Below are positions 12,373-14,137 of a DNA stretch of 14,137 bases, piece after piece. Position numbers and translations under genes: made by a program. The number at the start of each line of letters is the position of its first letter. Position 1 is the first letter of the stretch. The notes under the pieces are model-generated. The model saw only the letters and a list, made by a program, of their open reading frames with translations. It did not search any database and had not been told where the DNA came from. Source of the DNA: JAICLL01 sp035252155 (GTDB taxonomy: Bacteria; Planctomycetota; Planctomycetia; Pirellulales; JAICIG01); the NCBI GenBank assembly GCA_035252155.1, contig DATFDL010000282.1, forward strand, positions 1 through 14,137, read 5' to 3'.

Positions 12373-13836
12373 TTACGCCAGGCTAATCAAACGCCGCAAC
12401 ACGAGGTAGCCGGGGAAGAAGTTTTCCTCGCTAGTTTTTAGGCTGAAAAGCGGCTTGTCGCTTCGAAGATCAAAGATCTTCAAGACGCCATCGGTGATTT
12501 GGAGGTGTCGGCAACTCGAGTAGGGAATGAAAGTGGCATCTTTTCGACCGAGCAAGCCGGCCGGGTAATGCTCCAGCCCGTGGGCGAGGAAAGTGAGGCT
12601 AGCGGCCCAGGCAACCGCGCCTTCGGCGGCCAACTGCTCGTTCATGTTACAGGCGATGATGCCGGCGACAAAGTCGCGAAGCTTGTCGAGCTCGGCATCG
12701 ACCCCACGAACCACGATTGCGAACTCGACGATTGCTCCGCCGCTCCCGGGCCGCGGGCTGAATACCATCAAAAGCTTTGTACTTTCGTAAACCCCCTTGC
12801 GGAAACGCTGCGTGGCCGCATACGTAAGCGATGCAACGTCGATGAAGCGGAGGGCGCCCTGCGAGAGCATACTCCGAAATGAGACGCCGCCCTCGTGGCA
12901 GTAAAAGGTCTGAGCTTGGCCAAGGAGCAGGCAGCAGCCGACCACCCCGAGCACCGGAGCCAGGATGAAAAATACCAGTGGATCGGAACTGAAGCAACCG
13001 AGAACACCAACTAGGATGGCAAAGCCCAAAAGAACGAGCGGAACGACAAACCCGACGCGGCGCGCGAACAGGATGCGTCCCAGGCCATCATTGGTTGCGT
13101 CATACTGGTTGCCTGATGGTCTTTCGAGAAGTTTGGCTTCGAGCACATGGAAGAGGATCGCCGCGTTGCGCCCGTCGCAGCGCGTTCTGAAGGCCGCCTT
13201 CTTCGCGCCGCGGAGCCACAGGCATATGCGGTCGTCGCACTCGTCGACGGCCGCCAGGTCGGCCAGCGCAATGGGCGCTGATCGACCGGGATAGAATGTC
13301 GTGCCGTCGAGCCGCCACCCCGATCCAGTAAGCATGCCACCACCGGCTAGCCGTCGCTGTGCCCGCGTCACGGCGGACTTGATGAGGCGCTGGATCAGGC
13401 CGGCGAGCGGGTCGGCCATGCCGGTGCTCAGGAAGTTTTCCATAATTAGGGGGCGAGTTTCCCCAGATAGCCAGACACGAAATCGGCGTCGAGTTCCGCA
13501 AACGGTTCCATTGTTCAGATGCGGGTAGCACGCGTAGGCGAGCGCGTCGACATCACGATCGTGGTACGAGTGACGATCATCGCCGCGTGACACTAGGAAT
13601 CCATCGTCATGGATTTCGATCGAACGCTGCTTTCGCCGCATGGCAAACGCGCGGCCTTCCGCAATGAGGGCCAGCACCAAGCTCGGCGCAGCGATAAACC
13701 AGCCGAGCCACAGATCGCCGCCCGGCACATACGCTGCCCCCAACCCGATGGCGGCGGCGCACCAATAGGTGCTCCGCAGTGTTTGGAAGTGGGGCGGCGC
13801 GTCGCCGCTAATCAGGATGGGACCAGGCGCCGTCAC
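12373..13836 (-). CDS. Membrane protein with duplicated two-span plus PH-like architecture, function unknown
   Basis: A 487-residue integral membrane protein that I cannot name with certainty. Hydrophobic spans lie at about 23-38 and 43-60, and again at 262-282 and 285-306. Each pair is followed by beta-rich cytoplasmic sequence that looks like two consecutive PH-like modules: RSIEIHDDGFLVSR to about 160 and WRLDGTTFYPG to 240; then FYCHEGGVSFRSMLSQGALR to about 400 and ASLTFLAHGLEHYP to 487. Paired landmarks are GRNAAILFHVLEAKLL (222-237) and FFPGYLVLRRLI (473-484). The whole appears to be a tandem duplication of one unit of about 220 residues. This recalls bacterial PH-domain membrane proteins of unknown function (DUF6585-like), but the match is from memory. 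Translation starts at GTG with GAGG seven nt upstream; no ATG is available nearby. It sits 44 nt after the haem-binding gene and 63 nt before the Gly-rich gene. Confidence 0.75.
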   Translation of the reverse strand: MTAPGPILISGDAPPHFQTLRSTYWCAAAIGLGAAYVPGGDLWLGWFIAAPSLVLALIAEGRAFAMRRKQRSIEIHDDGFLVSRGDDRHSYHDRDVDALAYACYPHLNNGTVCGTRRRFRVWLSGETRPLIMENFLSTGMADPLAGLIQRLIKSAVTRAQRRLAGGGMLTGSGWRLDGTTFYPGRSAPIALADLAAVDECDDRICLWLRGAKKAAFRTRCDGRNAAILFHVLEAKLLERPSGNQYDATNDGLGRILFARRVGFVVPLVLLGFAILVGVLGCFSSDPLVFFILAPVLGVVGCCLLLGQAQTFYCHEGGVSFRSMLSQGALRFIDVASLTYAATQRFRKGVYESTKLLMVFSPRPGSGGAIVEFAIVVRGVDAELDKLRDFVAGIIACNMNEQLAAEGAVAWAASLTFLAHGLEHYPAGLLGRKDATFIPYSSCRHLQITDGVLKIFDLRSDKPLFSLKTSEENFFPGYLVLRRLISLA

Positions 13837-13843
13837 GCATCGG

Positions 13844-13847
13844 CCTC
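13844..13847 (-). promoter_or_regulatory. Ribosome-binding site of the membrane protein gene
   Basis: GAGG on the minus strand, seven nt upstream of the GTG at 13836. It supports this GTG over the out-of-frame ATG at 13838-13840. Confidence 0.55.
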
Positions 13848-13880
13848 GCTGACCGAATCGAAAAACTAAAAAGATGCACC

Positions 13881-14137
13881 TTACTTCAGCCCACCCAAGA
13901 ACTCCAGCAGATCGGCGGCCTCTTGGGCGGTCATGTCGCGGAGCAGCGCGTCAGGCATCAATGACTTTTGCTGCGGCGCGAACAGCTCGATCTCGTCGGC
14001 GGGAATGTGAATTTGATTGTTTTGAGCGTCTTTTAAGATCACTTCTCGCTCGGTTTTTTCGATCAGCAGGCCGGCATGAACCTGACCAGCGGTTGTCTCG
14101 ACCAGATACGCCGCGAACTTCGGGTCGATCTGCTTCG
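13881..14137 (-). CDS. C-terminal end of a planctomycete putative haem-binding protein (TIGR02603-like), partial
   Basis: The last 84 residues of a protein entering from the right edge. The sequence KQIDPKFAAYLVETTAGQV, then IEKTEREVILKDAQNNQIHI (a beta-rich stretch), then PQQKSLMPDALLRDMTAQEAADLLEFLGGLK, is the typical ending of the C-terminal haem-binding c-type domain found on large planctomycete secreted proteins, often behind a sorbosone-dehydrogenase-like propeller and HEAT repeats. The CxxCH haem motif would lie upstream, outside the window, so haem binding itself is not seen. SLMP followed by an acidic helix ending in DLLEFL is the main marker. The stop is TAA at 13881-13883, and the next gene starts 44 nt later in the same direction. 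The full protein is probably periplasmic and redox-active; its substrate is unknown. Confidence 0.72.
   Translation of the reverse strand, partial: KQIDPKFAAYLVETTAGQVHAGLLIEKTEREVILKDAQNNQIHIPADEIELFAPQQKSLMPDALLRDMTAQEAADLLEFLGGLK

Noticed and set aside
11482..12441. 319-aa plus-strand frame over the Gly-rich gene
   Set aside because: Antisense to a gene with a strong ribosome-binding site and signal peptide.

Overview
The window looks like chromosomal DNA of a planctomycete, probably near the Pirellulales. The evidence is high GC with GC-rich third codon positions, a secreted protein with an N-terminal LEPLE-type motif followed by SdrD B-like and DUF4214 domains, a BamB-like beta-propeller protein, the C-terminus of a planctomycete-type putative haem-binding protein, and many short palindromic intergenic elements. 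No rRNA, tRNA, CRISPR array, transposase or phage gene was seen.

Layout. 1-381 (minus) is the N-terminal end of an acetoacetate-CoA ligase. It is divergent from an orphan non-haem Fe(II)/2-oxoglutarate oxygenase of the clavaminate synthase/VioC/AsnO type (581-1582, plus). A RelE/ParE-like toxin and its antitoxin follow (1666-2117, minus), flanked by related direct repeats. Next come a tartrate/D-malate dehydrogenase-like enzyme (2365-3456, plus) and, converging on it, a Tat-exported amidohydrolase (3703-4641, minus). The space between these two consists largely of repeats: a 37-nt tandem repeat that supplies the dehydrogenase stop codon, and a nested inverted repeat that carries the hydrolase stop codon. 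4642-5024 has no confident gene. 5025-5917 (minus) holds two unrecognised genes coupled by an ATGA overlap. 5918-6444 is non-coding, with a perfect palindrome, short repeats and a hairpin.

6445-9699 (minus) encodes a 1084-aa mosaic surface or secreted protein: LEPLE motif, cyclophilin-type peptidyl-prolyl isomerase, six SdrD B-like repeats and DUF4214-like modules. A small charged protein (9803-10063, plus) is divergent from it. Three hairpins lie between that gene and a minus-strand block of four genes running to the window end: BamB-like propeller protein, Gly-rich secreted protein with a duplicated Spy/CpxP-like helical unit, duplicated membrane protein with PH-like modules, and the C-terminus of a putative haem-binding protein. 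The small gaps (80, 63 and 44 nt) allow one operon.

I do not see a complete new multi-gene system. The best candidates for undescribed biology are the coupled pair at 5025-5917, the internally duplicated membrane protein at 12373-13836, the cyclophilin fusion, and the repeats that form gene ends.
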